Below, in pieces: positions 24,741 to 37,139 of a stretch of 64,000 bases of DNA (the first letter of the stretch is position 1; each line of letters starts with the position of its first letter). A program made the position numbers and the translations under genes. Source of the DNA: Stictocephala bisonia (lineage: Eukaryota > Arthropoda > Insecta > Hemiptera > Membracidae); NCBI GenBank assembly GCA_035578905.1, contig JAQJVL010000285.1, forward strand, positions 62,001 through 126,000, given 5' to 3'. The notes beneath the pieces are model-generated. The model saw nothing but the letters and a program-made list of their open reading frames with translations. It was not told where the DNA came from and made no database searches.

Positions 24741-25130
24741 TTACAATAAGACAAATAAAAATATTAAATGTATCTTATATAGAAGGCTTAAGCGGCCGGT
24801 ATAGTAACGAAAAATTAAAGCTTCCAGTAACGACCGCGGCAAGGAGTTATTTACATCACCAAACGTTTCATCCATGCTGTGATGTGGCATCCTCAATGGT
24901 ATCGCTGCTACTGAATTACTGAATATAAACTCCAAGTTTCTTGGCGTGACCTTAGGCCGAGGTCTTAAAATGGGGCTACTACAGGCAGTTCCTTGGTGAG
25001 GCCGTAGGCCAAACTTTTCCACAAGGCCACAGGCGCAGGTAGAGATCCGCAACTCTATAAGGCCGTGAGTTGATTTCTCCCACCGTTGCGAGGCAAAGGA
25101 ACTAGTGAAGCTAGTTTCTATATAGTGTAC
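24741..25130 (-). other. GC-richer repeat-like block with 103-codon open frame
   Basis: The minus frame reads RPKVTPRNLEFIFSNS and LRMPHHSMDETFGDVNN. No known family is recognised. The DNA has small inverted pairs (GACCT/AGGTC, TTGG/CCAA) around repeated GGCC. It also has a GAGGATG...GATGAAACG segment of the kind seen at ends of Penelope-like or other repeats. A mobile-element fragment is more likely than a host exon. Confidence 0.3.
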
Positions 25131-25547
25131 TCAAACAAAGTAACAAAGTATTCATTTCGTAAACGTTTTCCTTGCCTTTTCATCAATAACATTAATACAG
25201 CAAGTATGTTGGGCTAAACTAACAGAACACCTTTTTACGCCATCTGTTTGTACATGACAGTCGGGGAAAGTACATGGCGATGACAGGACTGTTATGTTTA
25301 TATTTGTCTCCCGTTTTGAATCTGAGGCTGACATATTATTCATTGAATACTGGACATTTCCAAATTGCAGACATAACAATTTGGCATTCTTTCAGACGTA
25401 TTTTTTACAACTTAAAAAATTCTATTTTACAACTAAATATCTGGGCTAAATGCAAGACGTTTATTCTCAAATATGTTGCAGATACTTTTACAAAAATTAA
25501 TTTTTTAAATGATTAGATAGGTAAAATATAACAGCTCTATTTCCTTT
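25131..25547. other. No gene recognised
   Basis: Short overlapping frames on both strands (25152-25379 -, 25274-25516 +) lack domains. Confidence 0.35.
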
Positions 25548-26125
25548 TTTATAAACTTACTAGCGGACACTCCTGCACGCTTCGCGTGCCAACCACGACT
25601 GTCGCTGCGCTCGATACATGTGACTATTGACTATAAATAGTGTAGTAGATTATCTTTATAAGATAAAATCACAATATTAAAGCTATTTACAGTTTTTCAC
25701 TCTTACTGCTTGCGTTGTTACCTACTTTAGTATAAATATACCCAATGGTATTACTTAGCCTTTTTCAAACGTGTTCATTTTATTTGTTTTTGTTTAGCAG
25801 CTCAAGATTAAAATCTTAATGCATCAGTATGATAATGTCAAATATACAATATGAAGATGTTTATTTATTAAGAAAACAGCTGTTATTAATTGACTAAAAT
25901 CAACTCAATGTTATTCTTATGGAAAAAAAGAAATTTTAAGGGGCTGTTTCTACCCCTTAGGAATGGAATTTCGAAAAATACTTTCTTAGTGGGTCTTTTC
26001 CATACTAAAGCTGACATCTATTCAAATTTCGTGTAAATCCGATCCGTGGTGTCTGAGATTTCATGATGAGTCAGTTAGTCAGTGAAGTCAGTGGTATTTG
26101 GCTTTTATATATATAGATAACACTT
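25548..26125. mobile_element. Non-autonomous repeat E, copy 2
   Basis: Better preserved than the 8.5-kb copy. It starts CTAGCGGACACTCC, then the palindromic GCACGCTTCGCGTGC and CTGTCGCTGCGCTCG. It ends with GATCCGTGGTGTCTGAG, ATGAGTCAGTTAGTCAGTGA and TTTTATATATATAGATAA. The pattern is that of a widespread arthropod non-autonomous element (Helentron-like is my guess). No protein. Confidence 0.6.
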
Positions 26126-26934
26126 TGCAGTTTAATTTTTTGTTTTACCGTCCTTATTTATCAAAGTTTCAATACTCTTGGAGTATGCCACCACCAAATA
26201 ATGTGCACTTTATTTAGGGCACATCACATTTACAGCACAACAAAGTAGACATGAAAGTCTTAGAACAAAGAAAGTTCACAAGCAATGCTATACACCCCGT
26301 AATGTACATGTTAAAAATGTTTTGCTCCTGTGGAAGAAAACCATTCCATTAAATGACACGGTGTGTTTATGAGTGGTTGAATGTGTCAATATCACTGTGT
26401 ACGTGTATGGGTGGGTAGGTGCAAAACCTAGACTCAGCTCTGGGACGGGATATCAATTTTAAAAACTAAGAAACAAACGCATTGCCCATAGCCAGGTCAT
26501 ACTCTACTAGTATGCATTCGATTTATTATTTGCACTCAAGTTATCAATCTACCCAAATACTTAAATAAACCCAACGACAGGTGGGTTGGGAAAGGGGTTG
26601 TCTTCATGGTGAGGGTAAAAATGGTTGAACCTGCGCCGTTTCGGTAGTGTGTTGATTGTGTAAAAAATCAAAGTTCGCGTCAATGTTCGGATTTCCAACA
26701 GTCTCGCGTATTAAATACGTCTTAGAACAATATCTAACATTGTTTTGTTTAATTTTCTGGGCGAAACATTTTTCAATAATGAATTTACAGATAATGAAAG
26801 TAAAACCACTTTATTTGAAATAACTAAGTGGTTTTACGTCCTATATAGGCCACAAATTTAGGTACAGCACGGCTAAAGTTGGACGATACGTTCGAACACA
26901 CTGTGTATGGTGGGTAAGGTGACCGGTGCATTCT
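26126..26934. other. No gene; minisatellite remnant
   Basis: A single copy of the GTACGTGTATGGGTGGGTAGG motif lies at about 26398-26419. The rest shows nothing supported. Confidence 0.5.
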
Positions 26935-28320
26935 TACATTAAGGTAAGGCACTTGGTATTGACCCACCACCCACCCATACACGCACAGTGGTATTGACCC
27001 ACCCACCCACCGATACACGCATAGAGGTACTGACCCACCCACCCACCCATACACGCATAGAGGTATTTACCCACCACCCACCCATACACGCACAGTGGTA
27101 TTGACCCCCCCCCACACATACACGCACAGTGGTATTGACCCACCCACCCACCGATACACGCATAGAGGTATTTACCCACCACCCACCCATACACGCACAG
27201 TGGTATTGACCCACCCACCCACCCATACACGCATAGAGGTATTGACCCACCACCCACCCATACACGCACAGTGGTATTGACCCACCACCCACCCATACAC
27301 GCACAGTGGTATTGACCCACCCACCCACCCATACACGCATAGAGGTATTGACCCACCCACCCACCCATACACGCATAGAGGTATTGATCCACCCACCCAC
27401 CCATACACGCACAGAGGTATTGACCCACCACCCACCCATACACGCACCGTGGTATTCACCCACCCATACACGCACAGTGGTATTGACCCACCCACCCACC
27501 CATACACGCATAAAGGTATTGACCCACCCACCCACCCATACACGCATAGAGGTATTTACCCACCACCCACCCATACACGCACAGTGGTATTGACCCACCA
27601 CCCACCCATACACGCACAGTGGTATTGACCCACCACCCTCCCATACACGCACAGTGGTATTGACCCACCCACCCACCCATACACGCATAGAGGTATTTAC
27701 CCACCACCCACCCATACATGCACAGTGGTATTGACCCACCCACCCACCCATACACGCATAGAGTATTGACCCACCACCCACCCATACACGCACAGTGGTA
27801 TTGACCCACCACCCACCCATACACGCACAGTGGTATTGACCCACCCACCCACCCATACACGCATAGAGGTATTGACCCACCCACCCACCCATACACGCAT
27901 AGAGGTATTGACCCACCCACCCACCCATACAGGCACAGTGGTATTTACCCACCACCCACCCATACACGCATACAGGTATTTACCCACCACCCACCCATAC
28001 ACGCACAGTGGTATTGACCCACCCATACACGCATAGAGGTATTGACCCACCCACCCACCCATACACGCATAGAGGTATTTACCCACCCACCCACCCATAC
28101 ACGCATAGAGGTATTGACCCACCACTCACCCATACACGCACAGTGGTATTGACCCACCACCCACCCATACACGCACAGTGGTATTGACCCACCCACCCAC
28201 CCATACACGCATAGAGGTATTGACCCACCCACCCACCCATACACGCATAGAGGTATTTACCCACCACCCACCCATACACGCACAGTGGTATTGACCCTCC
28301 CACCCACCCATACGAACACA
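26935..28320. repeat. 35/36-bp minisatellite, about 39 units, quadruplex-type
   Basis: Tandem GTATTGACCCACCC... units. One subtype (35 bp) couples CCCACCACCCACCC with ACAGTG. The other (36 bp) couples CCCACCCACCCACCC with ATAGAG. The subtypes are intermixed. On the minus strand the 36-bp subtype gives GGGTGGGTGGGTGGGT, a four-run G-quadruplex motif with one-base loops. Long open frames in all minus frames (up to 342 codons, rich in YACMGGWVGQY-like repeats) are by-products of a stop-free repeat. Confidence 0.95.
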
Positions 28321-28430
28321 GTGCGTAGCGTGATAAAGCAAGGAGATTTAATGTATTTATATATTTAAACACAATATTTTCTATGTACAGCTAAATCAAC
28401 ATAATTATCTAACAAACAAACAACAATACA

Positions 28431-28528
28431 CAGTCCGTGCGACACAGCAATCCTTTTTTATTGAGTCATTACAGCTCTGACATGAAGGTAATAAATCATA
28501 GGCTGTACATGCTATATCATGATACATA
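28431..28528. repeat. Dispersed ~100-bp element F, copy 2
   Basis: Same blocks as at 20840: ATTGAGTCATTACAG, GACATGAAGGTAATAAAT, CTGTACATGCTATATCATGA. Starts just after the minisatellite array, separated by about 110 bp. Confidence 0.8.
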
Positions 28529-28870
28529 TAGATAGAAAAAGACGTTAAAATACTTTGACCATCAAACGTCTCCATGTTGAGTACTGGACAGTTCGAAACA
28601 CAAACACACACTCACGTCCTATTCCAGCTAATACTTAAGCATAAAACAAGAAATTCGAATAAACTGAAAATTACACAATTTGAATACTCAACACCACAAA
28701 AAAATTATGAATTTATTGCTTTCACTTATTTAATAAATTATCTTTAAATTAAGAATCTAGAAGTGAAAGAATATAACAAAATATATGCAATTATTTATTA
28801 GAGGAGTGTTTATACAAAATTGAAAACTTCCTGTATAGGACATTTAAACTGTAATTTATATATACATTTA
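28529..28870. other. AT-rich, no gene recognised
   Basis: No supported feature. Confidence 0.5.
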
Positions 28871-29320
28871 ATTAATTATTCATTTCTATGACGCCAATCG
28901 TAGAGATATGGGCGAATATGAGGCTGAATGAGTGTGATGAGTGTAGAAGAACGAGTTTATGCACTGTTACTATCTGAGTTTGACTTAGCTCAAAAACGAC
29001 TATTTATTAATAGACCAATAGCTAGGGCAACGATGGGACCTGCAGCTTTACGTGGAATCCGAACCACGTAGTGTTGGTCTGATTTTCAGCTAACTGATAG
29101 GTCTGACACTCAGTACTCTTCCCTAAACAACATCTGAACCTTGACTACAATTCAACACGTACACTCCAGACTTCTCTAGTAGTACCTACGTTGATGACAA
29201 CCACTAAGCGGACGCTTGTCGGTATTGAGAGGTCCGAGGATGGAACTTATCGCCTACAATCTCTCAAACACTTTGTCCCCAAGTAGCTGGGTTACAGCAC
29301 TGCGCCACCAATGCCGACAT
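28871..29320 (-). mobile_element. SINE-A, near full length
   Basis: Minus-strand copy. The head at the right end reads TGGCGCAGTGCTGTAACCC (A box) just left of 29312, then CTACTTGGGGACAAAGTG. The 3' domain with AACAGTGCATAAACTCG and the GGCGTC end lies at left, with an AT-rich tail near 28871-28885. Close to the copies at 6755 (+) and 39081 (-). Confidence 0.8.
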
Positions 29321-29434
29321 ATTCAACTTTTATCATATTTACTATATTATACTATATATTTTAATACCTCATTTGAGGTTTTATACAACGAAGATTATTA
29401 TTATTACTGATTTAAATTTCAATAATAGAAATAC

Positions 29435-29706
29435 AAAGTTTTCCACATTATTGTTTTTTTATACGTCACTGTAATTTATATTATTTTAGTATTCAAACGC
29501 AACTTATAATTATTCTATAATTAGCTGATTAATTATGTTCCACGCTTACATTTTATATAGTTACAACATCACAATTGGTTGTTTTACATCCCCATAAGAA
29601 GATACTAAAACCTCCAGCTCCAAAGTTTTTACATCACTTTCATTCTACAATATAGATTTCCTTTTAATCCTCGTAAATAAGTGGAAATGTTATGAAATTT
29701 ATTCCA
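29435..29706. repeat. Dispersed duplicated segment G, copy 2
   Basis: Direct copy of 24398-24660. In place of the poly(C) run it carries CATCCCCATAAGAAGATAC and CCTCCAGCTCC, which may be the older state. Confidence 0.85.
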
Positions 29707-30136
29707 TAGTATAACCCCCTCCGCCCACCTCCCACCCTCACGTACACTTACGGTAGTCTTGGAGACTTATAGATTTTCAAGCATAATCAAACATTCTTAT
29801 TCGCCTGTAACAACTCCACTTTATCTCATTTAAATAACAAATATAAAATTCAAGTGATTTATATTCAAACCAGACTTACTCCTGTTCAAATCTCACCTCT
29901 TGTTAATTTAATTGCTCATACTCTAATACGGGATCAAAATATAAATTTTAAAATTTTTTTCAGTTGAGGTCTTGTAGTGTCTAATTCGCAGTTTAAGGCT
30001 GATTTTACAGTATGCTCAATTCCGATATATGGACAGATGAAATTTCATATAAATACTTAAATCTAAATAACAAAACATAAAGAAACAAATCAATATTCAT
30101 AAAAAAATTTTATTTTGGTGTTCTTAAGGGACCTTA
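29707..30136. other. No gene; minisatellite remnant
   Basis: A pyrimidine-rich trace of the minisatellite motif (CCGCCCACCTCCCACCCTCA) lies at about 29717-29745. The rest is AT-rich. Confidence 0.5.
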
Positions 30137-30553
30137 AGAGTCTTCAGAGGCTGTCAGCCATGTTGGTTTTAATCCCATAAGAACAATGTTATTTTCGACC
30201 CGGACATACGATCACACGTATCAAAAGGAAACAGTTATTTTCAAACGGATTGTTTCTAAGATCAAGTATAAAAATGCACGTTGGAATTGCTTTGCGAATT
30301 CATAATTAGTTTCATAGAAAATACAAAATATTTATTTTGAAGCTTTCATTTTCCTCTATTTTTCAAAACTATGCGTATTTATTCAAATATGAAAAGCAAA
30401 TCCAATATGATAACGCAATATGCAATATGATAACGTTTTAAATTACACCTCATCCACAACTTTTGGTCAATAAAGTACGACAAAATATGGATTTGCAAAT
30501 AAATTGTTCTTATGGGATTAAAACCAACATGGCCGACAGCCTCTGAAAACTCT
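30137..30553. mobile_element. MITE-like element with 51-bp inverted ends
   Basis: Left arm 30137-30187 (AGAGTCTTCAGAGGCTGTC...) and right arm 30503-30553 are reverse complements with two mismatches in 51. They enclose about 315 bp with no coding potential. A DNA-transposon-type non-autonomous element is inferred; no clear target duplication is seen. The right end abuts a long (AC)n tract. Confidence 0.8.
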
Positions 30554-30554
30554 G

Positions 30555-30870
<316 letters not shown>

Positions 30871-31044
30871 CACACAGAGATATCAAGATAGGAAGCGTTT
30901 CAGGTTCTTTTTTATGAGAAATGGAAAGAATGTCACTTTTCTAATGAATTTAAAAACAAAACAAAAATTTTTACATAGTTTATTTTCTTTTCATGATTCA
31001 ATAATGGAGTAATGAAGGTTTTTCTTCATTACAGGAATACTTCA

Positions 31045-31165
31045 ATGTCATTAGTAATGTAGGTAGTAGAGACTGGTGGACTGTGACTGATAATGTCGCC
31101 ACTAGTCCTGACGGAACAATCCTTCCTGATCCTGTGGAGCAGATCCTTCCTTGACTTTGAAGAAG
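31045..31165 (-). repeat. Orphan monomer of the 148-bp satellite
   Basis: ATTAGTAATGTAGGTAG at 31050 and CACTAGTCCTGACGGAAC match the left edge of the array at 14555-14630. In the satellite's minus-strand frame it reads RKDCSVRTSGDIISHSPPV and TTYITND, close to RRNCPVRTSIDTITHRSAV and STYITNP in the array's edge unit. Changes such as R/K, N/D and T/I are mild. The orientation is the same as in the array. Confidence 0.7.
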
Positions 31166-31569
31166 AAGCACTTCGTACGTTGTAAATGAACTATGGTCGT
31201 TCATAAAGTTTATTTATAAAGACTGAGTTATCACAATAATTTAATAATTTGTCTTTCGACAAAACCGTTTGCAGGAAGTCCAAAATTTTCAAATTATATT
31301 TTATTAGTGATTTAGACTAATTAGTTGTAATTTGAACTGTCAGGCTGTTTTCCAATTTTAAAGAAACGTTTCATTCGTGTGAAGTTTACATATACAATAT
31401 GAAGCTACTATAACTTTAATAAAATAAGTTAAATATAACATAAATAATATGGTATAAAGTGCCTGTGGAAAATTGTTAATCTTCCGATAGTGATTTTCTT
31501 AATAACTACTTTTACTGTACGTAACTAACACTAGTCGTAAAACACAAATCGTTTAAGAAAAGGTGCTAA
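31166..31569. other. AT-rich, no gene recognised
   Basis: No supported feature. Confidence 0.5.
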
Positions 31570-31700
31570 TTTTTTGCATTTTTTTATTTTTATTTTATTT
31601 ACTTAATTTCAAATGCTAACACAACCGGTAAACACCCGGTTACAATGCAGCATTAATTTAAGAATGTACAATACAAAAGACATGCAGTAGAATATATGCA
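31570..31700 (-). mobile_element. Possible LINE 3' end with stem-loop
   Basis: On the minus strand, AACCGGGTGTTTACCGGTT forms a hairpin (AACCGG/CCGGTT, about 31643-31625). It is followed after about 45 bases by AAATAAAATAAAAATAAAAA, the layout of a LINE 3' UTR with A-rich tail. The 500 bp to its right are A-rich and not recognisable as coding. Confidence 0.4.
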
Positions 31701-32230
31701 AAGTGTAATGTTCTCAATGCCAAAATATATAATCACACACTAAAATTCACACAAATTAGCAACTATCAACAATAAACAAAAATTATAAAATACTAAATAA
31801 TATGCCATGAAAATTAGAACTCGATACTATTAAATATAATAAATAGTGAGAATCAAATAAAATAAACAAAGAACAAACTTTCAATAAATTGTAAATAAAT
31901 ATTAAAAACTTAACCGTAATCGAAAACAACAGTAACAACAACACATTAAGAATATTAAATAAGATAACAATATCAGCAACAAAAAATAGTACATTAATTG
32001 TAAATTAATCGATAATATATCTAATTAAAAGTATACGGAAGATGTGGAGTGAAAATTTTAAACAAAAACATCATCACTATTGATTACATTGAACAGTCTA
32101 ATTATCGTGCTAAGAGGTGAACAGGTCCCTAAGTTTGTGTGAGAGAAGTCGGACGGTGAAGAGCTGATGAGAACGAGAAAAAATATAATTTATTATATCT
32201 ACATTAAATACACTATGGCTATAATGTAGT
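31701..32230. other. A-rich, no gene recognised
   Basis: May be the decayed 3' part of the LINE ending at 31570, but no motif supports it. Confidence 0.35.
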
Positions 32231-32500
32231 ATTGGTGTGGTGGCTTAGTGGGTAAGGCTGTTCGTCCAGGCCACTGTTCAGGCATAGTGTGGAGTTTAGT
32301 GAATAGTGGAGTTGAGACTCAACTAGTCATAGTGAAACTGTTGAAGTTGAGCGCTCCAAGGAGCTAGTTCTAGATTTCACACAACTGTTGTTTAGCGTAG
32401 AAAAAGGATTGCCTCACTAACACACATTCAACGTGTACCCCTCCCCTCTCCCTCCAGCATTGTCCCCGCCTGCTCTACTCCACAAATTGTACAAAAGTAC
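32231..32500 (+). mobile_element. tRNA-like SINE fragment
   Basis: The plus strand starts with GGTGTGGTGGCTTAGTGGGTAAGGC (about 32234-32258). Within it, TGGCTTAGTGGG matches the pol III A-box consensus. A B box is not convincing. A GC-richer body with CCCCTCCCCTCTCCCTCC follows to about 32470. Confidence 0.45.
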
Positions 32501-33171
32501 ATAATTCTCTAACTCATTAATTGATAGTACTCTAGTAATGAAGCATTTATATATTATGAATACACTCTTTCAGCTAAATATAAACTCTGTTCGGTCTACT
32601 ACAAACTAGTCACCGTAGAGCAGTACAGTAGTGTACATACTTCAACTAAAAATATTACAGACGTTATTCATGGTGGACTTTTATATTCCAAAAATATATT
32701 TTTAGTTTTACTTTACTTCTGGTTGGTAAGTACCACCTTCTGCCCACTGTGTTCTCAAAAATGTAATAAAATATGTCCAATGGTTTCTTAATATACTGAA
32801 TAACATTTTAGTTATTTGTAACACAACAATAACAAAACAAATGTTAGATTGTAATCAATTAATGCATTAATATTCGGTCCACTAAAAACTATTCACCCTA
32901 AAGCAGTATTGTTTCTCTATAAATAGCCTGTCTCAACGTAACGCTGACGTTTTAATAACTCTACAATAGTATATTTAGTATGAATACGTTTAAATGATGA
33001 GTATCTAATAGAATTCACTGAATATTGTTTTTAGAGTAGAAACTGTTCGTATAAAAGCCCAGATCCAACAACCACATCTACAATCCTACAGATGTAAAAA
33101 AAATATACAATTGATAACAAACTAAAAAAAATGAGTATCGGTAGGCCTACATAAAACCTGTAGTTCCTGAA
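32501..33171. other. AT-rich, no gene recognised
   Basis: No supported feature. Confidence 0.5.
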
Positions 33172-33236
33172 ATCGTCTTGCGGCAATACCCGCAGTACGC
33201 GCGTGTATCTATTTCACCACAACGCCGTAGTATATT
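33172..33236. repeat. Dispersed ~70-bp repeat D, copy 2
   Basis: CGGCAATACCCGCAGTACGC, TGTATCTATTTCACCA and ACGCCGTAGTAT align with 5500-5572 and 56855-56930. Confidence 0.6.
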
Positions 33237-33482
33237 TTGAAGCTACCTCTTCCTTGGTTTACTGCCTCTCTGCGTATGTTGAGATACAGTGAGAAACCAA
33301 GATTTATGTATTCTTATAGTAAAGTAAAATTAATTAGAATTTTAAAATGTATATTTATTTTTAATGTTTTTAAACTAAACCAATGAAAAAAAGTCGTCCT
33401 TTACCATAGATAATATATTCTTCATAACTAATTTAAATATCTGTTACAAATAAATGTTTGTTCTTCTTCATCACATATACTA

Positions 33483-34275
33483 CAAGTTTTTTTTATCAAA
33501 CTGATAAGAACACATGAATGGTGACCATCCACTTACACTATTTCTATTTATGATCAATTTATCAATGTTATCAATTATTTTTGTTTTTGAAATCGTTAAT
33601 GATAGAGTATCATATGAGGAAGACAAAGGTTGTTGGACATTTGTCATCATTACGTGAAAATTACCAATCACGACGTTTCGATTTAGTAAAACCCAAACCT
33701 TTTTCAAGTGCTAAAAACTAAATTACATTTACACAAACTTGTTATAAAGCTACGTTCTTAAACTAGTAAACTTATCTAAATTAATAATTATCTACATTTT
33801 AACTTAGATCATAGAATGGGGGTACAACAAAACAAACTTCTACTAAATATAAAAATATTAACAAGATTAACTTAATATAACTAATTAGGCGCTGCCAATG
33901 TCACGATATCAACGAAAAATTGCAAATTATTATAATGTAGATAAGTTTATTAGTTTAAGAACGTAGTTTTACAACATGTTTGTTTAGATGTAATTTAGTT
34001 TTTAGCACTTGAAAAACGTTTGGGTTTTACCAAATCGAAACGTCGTGATTGGTAATTTTCACGTAATGATGGCAAATGTTCAACAACCGTTATCAAATAT
34101 GATAGTGTAAGTCATCTGAATATTTGAAACATGCCGTGTTTTTTTAGCAGTAAGCTCTAAATAAATTTAACTGATTTTTCAACTGAGGGTGATTTTGAGA
34201 ATCATGAATCACCAAATGTCTTATTTAAACCAAAGATATTACTTTTTATCAGTTTGATCATAAGTTCGATAAAAT
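33483..34275. mobile_element. Large fold-back element (~0.8 kb)
   Basis: Long inverted arms. The best part is 33630-33800 against 33946-34111, sharing ACATTTGTCATCATTACGTG, CACGACGTTTCGATTT and CTACGTTCTTAAACTA in reverse complement. Weaker outer matches end at ATCAAACTGATAA near 33498 and its complement near 34260. The centre is about 150 bp. No transposase frame; a 75-codon minus frame lies wholly in the left arm. Confidence 0.75.
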
Positions 34276-35794
34276 TAGAACAGAATAAAAACAGTTTGTT
34301 TTTTTAATTACTTATTTCTTAATTTTACTAATTAGCTATTTATGATATTGTTAAATCACATATTTTACAACTCTAAAACTTGGCTGATTCGTCCCTTTTT
34401 TTTATTTTTAATTAATGCAAACAATAATGGTTCAAAGGCGTGCATTGTGTTTCGTATGAAAATAAACAGTATTGTATTTAAATATGATAAATAACCTCTA
34501 ATTATTTAATAGTCAACCGGCAACACAAATTATTTTAAATTCAATTTAAAGTAGTAAAACACAGTTCAATTTATAATACGATTTTTAAATATGCACAAGA
34601 TTAAAAACTTCTATCCCAAGAAAAAAGGATCAAATTAGTAAAGATATTCTAATCTTAATGTTAAATACACAAAAGTAGGAAAATAAACGTTGAGCCCATT
34701 ACATGCCAAAATACAATCAATAATAGACAATAACTTTTGTCAGCAGAAAACCTGTAACTATCTCGTATAATGCATTATTGTTGTATAGGGAAGGAAGAAT
34801 ATGTATTATATTTTGTTTTTTCTTTTTCGAATAATTACATTTCGCGCCATAAAGAAGTCGTGATATGTACTTAGAAAAGGATTATCATTTTTACTGATTT
34901 TCTTCTTAAATAATACATTGTTATGTACATATATTTAGTGGTTATTTGTAAAAAGAAGATTATAAGATAATTACTTTTGAAGTTATACTTCTTTGCGCCC
35001 GTTAGACACTTTGGGATGGGATGTTGGTCGAGAAACCGCGTCACGCTGAAAAGTAAGAACAAATTTTTAAGAACTATCGATTAATCGATTGTACGTTTTT
35101 TGTATGCTTACATTGTCAGATGCTTACAGTTGTCAGATTGTCAGAAATTACTGATAATGATAATATAGGTGTATAATATAATAATGAAGTCACGTATAAT
35201 ATATTGAAGATAAATATATTGAATAATATTGAAAAATGTCTTATATTTCATTTATATATCCTGTCTGTTTGTGTGCGTGAGTGGGTGTATGAGAATGGCC
35301 AAAGAAGTATAACTTCCACCGTGTGGTCCGACGCACACCCAATTTTTTTTGTTAAAGGTAAACCTAACCTAACCTGGCTTTGGAAGATTAGCCACTCATT
35401 ATAATGTTTCAAGACCGACTGTAATATAACCGTTTTTTGTACGGTTTAAATACCTGACCACACTCCTGGATAAAGTGGTCAGGTAATTTCTCGTTAATAA
35501 CTTGTTATTGACTCGTTAACAACCTTCAAATTTGTTTATATCTCTTTGTACAAGACCACTATTCTAGACATTTAAAACGGTAGGGAATCCGATTTAAATC
35601 CAAAGAACATCACCAAGTTTTGTTTTGCTTATAATTTCCAACACACCATGCAATCTTATCGCAAAATATACGTCAAGAAATTAATAATTGAAGCAGTTCC
35701 TGTCAGGTGTGTGATTGATCGATCATTACTGTCGAGTCTATGGTGGATAAGTGAGATACATTAAGTTTTAAACACATGAGTGTTTTCAATTAAT
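34276..35794. other. AT-rich, no gene recognised
   Basis: Short frames at 34871-35062 (-) and 35204-35404 (+) lack domains. A two-unit CCTAACCTAACC at about 35362-35374 is too short to call telomeric. Confidence 0.45.
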
Positions 35795-36735
35795 AATGAA
35801 TTATTCATTTTTCATTGGTAAGACGACGAACGTCAAGATATGAGTGGCGAATGATTGTGATGAGTGTAGATGAACGAGTGTAGTCATTGTTACTAACTAA
35901 GCTTGACTGTTCCTCAGAAAGAGCTATTTATTAATAGCCCAATAGCAAGGCCAACTATGGGGCCTACAGCTTTACGTGGAATCCGAACCACGTAGTTTTG
36001 TTCTGATTTTCAGCTAACTGACAAGCCTGATTCTCAGGTCTCTTCACTACACAACTAAACCCATTGCGTGCATATAATTACATGCCCCCACACAATTACC
36101 CTGAAAGGGTCATACATTCCTAGGCATATACATAAACGATATTCAAAATTTTAATACTTAGGTGGGTCACTTAATTGATTATAGGCCCATTATACATTAT
36201 AGCAAAACTAATAGGCATTGAAATGTATTACTCCATTTCATAAGAATGTATAAAGTGACGATAATTTCTGAGTGATTAACCTACTAGCACATTATATTTT
36301 ATACGTGATATATATTATAAAATTATTTAAGCGAGGATTGGATTAAAAAAAGAAAACCTACATCCTGTCGTCAGCTCTTAAGAAAGGGAGGGAATAGGCC
36401 GGGCTGGTCTTGCCTTGGTGATGATGCAAATGAAAATGACATGAAAAGCGAGCTTGACAAGAAAAAGGGAATGAACATGAATCTTGCTCGTGATACGTGT
36501 CCAGCTACAAATTATAGTAGTAGGGGAGAACCTTCAAGGACACTCTAGTCGCTCACTTTCTACGCGCCTTAGAGATGCGATTTTGTTAAAATAAATGAAA
36601 TGTATTTAAAATCAAAATATTAAATTAATATGGTACACAAAATCTTAACCTTGACTACCATCCAACATGGACACCTCAGACTTATCTAGTTAGTGGTCAC
36701 GTCATTGGTAACCATTGAGTGGATGGAGTCAGACT
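35795..36735 (-). mobile_element. SINE-A copy split by an insertion
   Basis: The 3' domain and middle occupy 35795-36054 (AGTCATTGTTACTAACTAAG-like, CCACGTAGTTTTG, AGCTAACTGACAAG). The next expected sequence (CTTGACTACCATCCAACA) resumes at 36641 and runs to about 36735. The two parts join in the order seen in intact copies at 28871 and 39081, so they were one SINE. The head beyond 36735 is lost. Confidence 0.75.
36055..36633. mobile_element. 579-bp insertion with 7-bp target-site duplication
   Basis: Flanked by TACACAA at 36048-36054 and again at 36634-36640; intact SINE-A has the site once (CTACACAAT). It begins CTAAACCCATTGCG and ends TTAAATTAATATGG, without terminal inverted repeats and with an A/T-rich right end. 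No frame of note. Class is unknown; the 7-bp duplication and lack of inverted ends fit a retroposed sequence as well as some DNA elements. Confidence 0.75.
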
Positions 36736-36787
36736 TCTAAGCAATCAGATGAGTGACCTAAGGTAAATGAGTCAGTATAAAAACTTG

Positions 36788-36883
36788 ACGGACTGTCCGT
36801 GTGACTGGCAGCCGCATTTGTATTGAGTCATTACAGCTACGACATGAAGGTAATAAATATCACGCTGTACATGCTATTTCATG
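36788..36883. repeat. Dispersed ~100-bp element F, copy 3
   Basis: ATTGAGTCATTACAG, GACATGAAGGTAATAAAT and CTGTACATGCTATTTCATG match the other three copies. Confidence 0.8.
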
Positions 36884-37139
36884 TGGACATAAAAGTATGT
36901 TTAAAACTAAAATAGCAAGTCTTGCTTCATTACAGAAAAAAACTTGCGAAATACAATGTTTAGTACAAACAGAAATATCTGTCTTGCCCTCTTGTTGTGT
37001 CTTGTATCCGATTTATAATGTACAATTATAATATTAAATTATCATAACGATACTAAAAACACCATTTTTTTATTTAATCCATTCCATTATTCTAAATTTT
37101 AATACTTTCTCTTTATTCTTCATGTATATTTATTGATGG

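Noticed and set aside
26939..28372. Long minus-strand frames (up to 342 codons) with YACMGGWVGQY-type repeats
   Set aside because: All reading frames of the minisatellite are open because the unit lacks stops. Several frames overlap, so this is repeat artefact and not a repeat protein gene.
35362..35374. Telomere-like CCTAACCTAACC
   Set aside because: Only two units (also a trace near 9871); far too short and inside the window.
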